Source: Ferirhizobium litorale
GTDB lineage: Bacteria > Pseudomonadota > Alphaproteobacteria > Rhizobiales > Rhizobiaceae
Reading direction: 5' to 3'
NCBI GenBank assembly: GCA_030028905.1
Contig: JALDYZ010000001.1
Span: forward strand, 372,001 to 436,000
Length of the DNA: 64,000 bases
How positions within the stretch are numbered: the stretch's first letter is position 1; every line of letters starts with the position of its first letter. The notes below the pieces were generated by a model. The model was not told where the DNA came from. It ran no database searches and worked only from the letters and a program-made list of their open reading frames with translations. This document shows, piece after piece, positions 63,699-64,000 of the stretch. The position numbers and the translations under genes are program-made.

Positions 63699-64000
63699 TC
63701 ACAGAACCAGCCGCGAGCGCTGGCGCAGCAGGATCCACAGGAAGAAAGGTCCACCGACGACCGAGGTGATGATGCCGATCGGCAACTCGGCCGGGGCGAC
63801 GATGGTGCGGGCGATCATGTCGGCAAAGATCAGCAAGGAACCGCCGAGCAGGGCGGAGGCCGGCAGCAGGTGGCGATGATCGGGGCCGATCACCATGCGC
63901 AGGATATGCGGCACGACGATGCCGACGAAGCCGATGCCGCCGCTGACGGCCACGGAGGCGCCCGTTGCCGCCGCGACGCCGACAATGGCGATGTTCTTCA
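63699..64000 (-). CDS. hmuU: Haemin ABC transporter permease HmuU (3' part, cut by window edge)
   Basis: The last 100 or so residues of an FecCD-family permease are present; the frame is open to the window edge, so the 5' part lies outside. GIGFVGIVVPHILRMVIGPDHR is the conserved cytoplasmic loop that contacts the ATPase, seen here as FVGIVVPHILRM, and ELPIGIITSVVGGPFFLWILL is the usual C-terminal helix. Adjacent hmuV settles the haem assignment. Confidence 0.9.
   Translation of the reverse strand, partial: KNIAIVGVAAATGASVAVSGGIGFVGIVVPHILRMVIGPDHRHLLPASALLGGSLLIFADMIARTIVAPAELPIGIITSVVGGPFFLWILLRQRSRLVL

Overview
The window reads as chromosomal DNA of a GC-rich alphaproteobacterium, almost certainly a member of the Rhizobiaceae (Sinorhizobium/Ensifer, Rhizobium, Shinella or a close relative). 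The basis is the gene content and order: a liv branched-chain amino-acid transporter operon followed by a ureDABC cluster with its typical rhizobial passenger genes, soxBDAG sarcosine oxidase, a CyaC-type haem-anchored adenylate cyclase, preTA/hydantoinase pyrimidine degradation, a PhyR-NepR-EcfG general stress node and the end of a hmu haem-uptake operon. No rRNA, tRNA, CRISPR array, insertion sequence or prophage was recognised. The genus was not assigned.

Layout. 1-757: no convincing gene; one strong minus-strand terminator. 758-9704: K-antigen type capsule export. A Wza-type outer-membrane lipoprotein, a KpsC-like and a KpsS-like Kdo transferase lie on the plus strand; KpsE, KpsM, KpsT and a DUF2793 protein lie on the minus strand, converging on them. 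9912-13524: cysD-cysNC-cysQ, which makes PAPS and clears PAP. 13772-18829: soxBDAG. 19169-24691: livHMGF, a DUF6867 membrane protein and a LivK-type binding protein, closed by a strong terminator. 25071-35695: urease. ureD, ureA, a Cys-rich DUF1272 gene, ureB, an LprI-like gene, a sialyltransferase-like gene and ureC are followed by a four-gene interruption (L,D-transpeptidase, LysR regulator, MFS pump, peroxiredoxin) and then ureEFG.

35720-41222: a Crp/Fnr regulator with a perfect FNR-type box upstream, and an RND efflux pump with its adaptor. 41608-56264: a reductive pyrimidine-degradation region. It holds an NMT1/SsuA-type ABC importer, a cupin, dihydropyrimidinase, an amidohydrolase of the beta-ureidopropionase type, a RutR-like repressor, an EamA permease, CyaC, a uracil-DNA-glycosylase-like protein and PreA/PreT. 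RutR-like operators lie beside rutR and inside the preT promoter. 56548-58716: divergent pobR-pobA for 4-hydroxybenzoate. 58925-62716: general stress response (HWE kinase, PhyR, NepR, EcfG, and a DUF883/holin-like pair) with four EcfG-type promoters visible. 62904-64000: hmuV and the 3' part of hmuU, cut by the window edge.

Most genes are ordinary core rhizobial functions. The least explained items are a GT29 (sialyltransferase)-like protein and a ten-cysteine DUF1272 protein inside the urease operon, the CyaC and uracil-DNA-glycosylase-like genes between rutR and preTA, a DUF2793 protein in the capsule locus, and a possible anti-Shine-Dalgarno small RNA near the left edge. Start codons were placed by homology to family N-termini and by ribosome binding sites; several reading frames extend further upstream without support.
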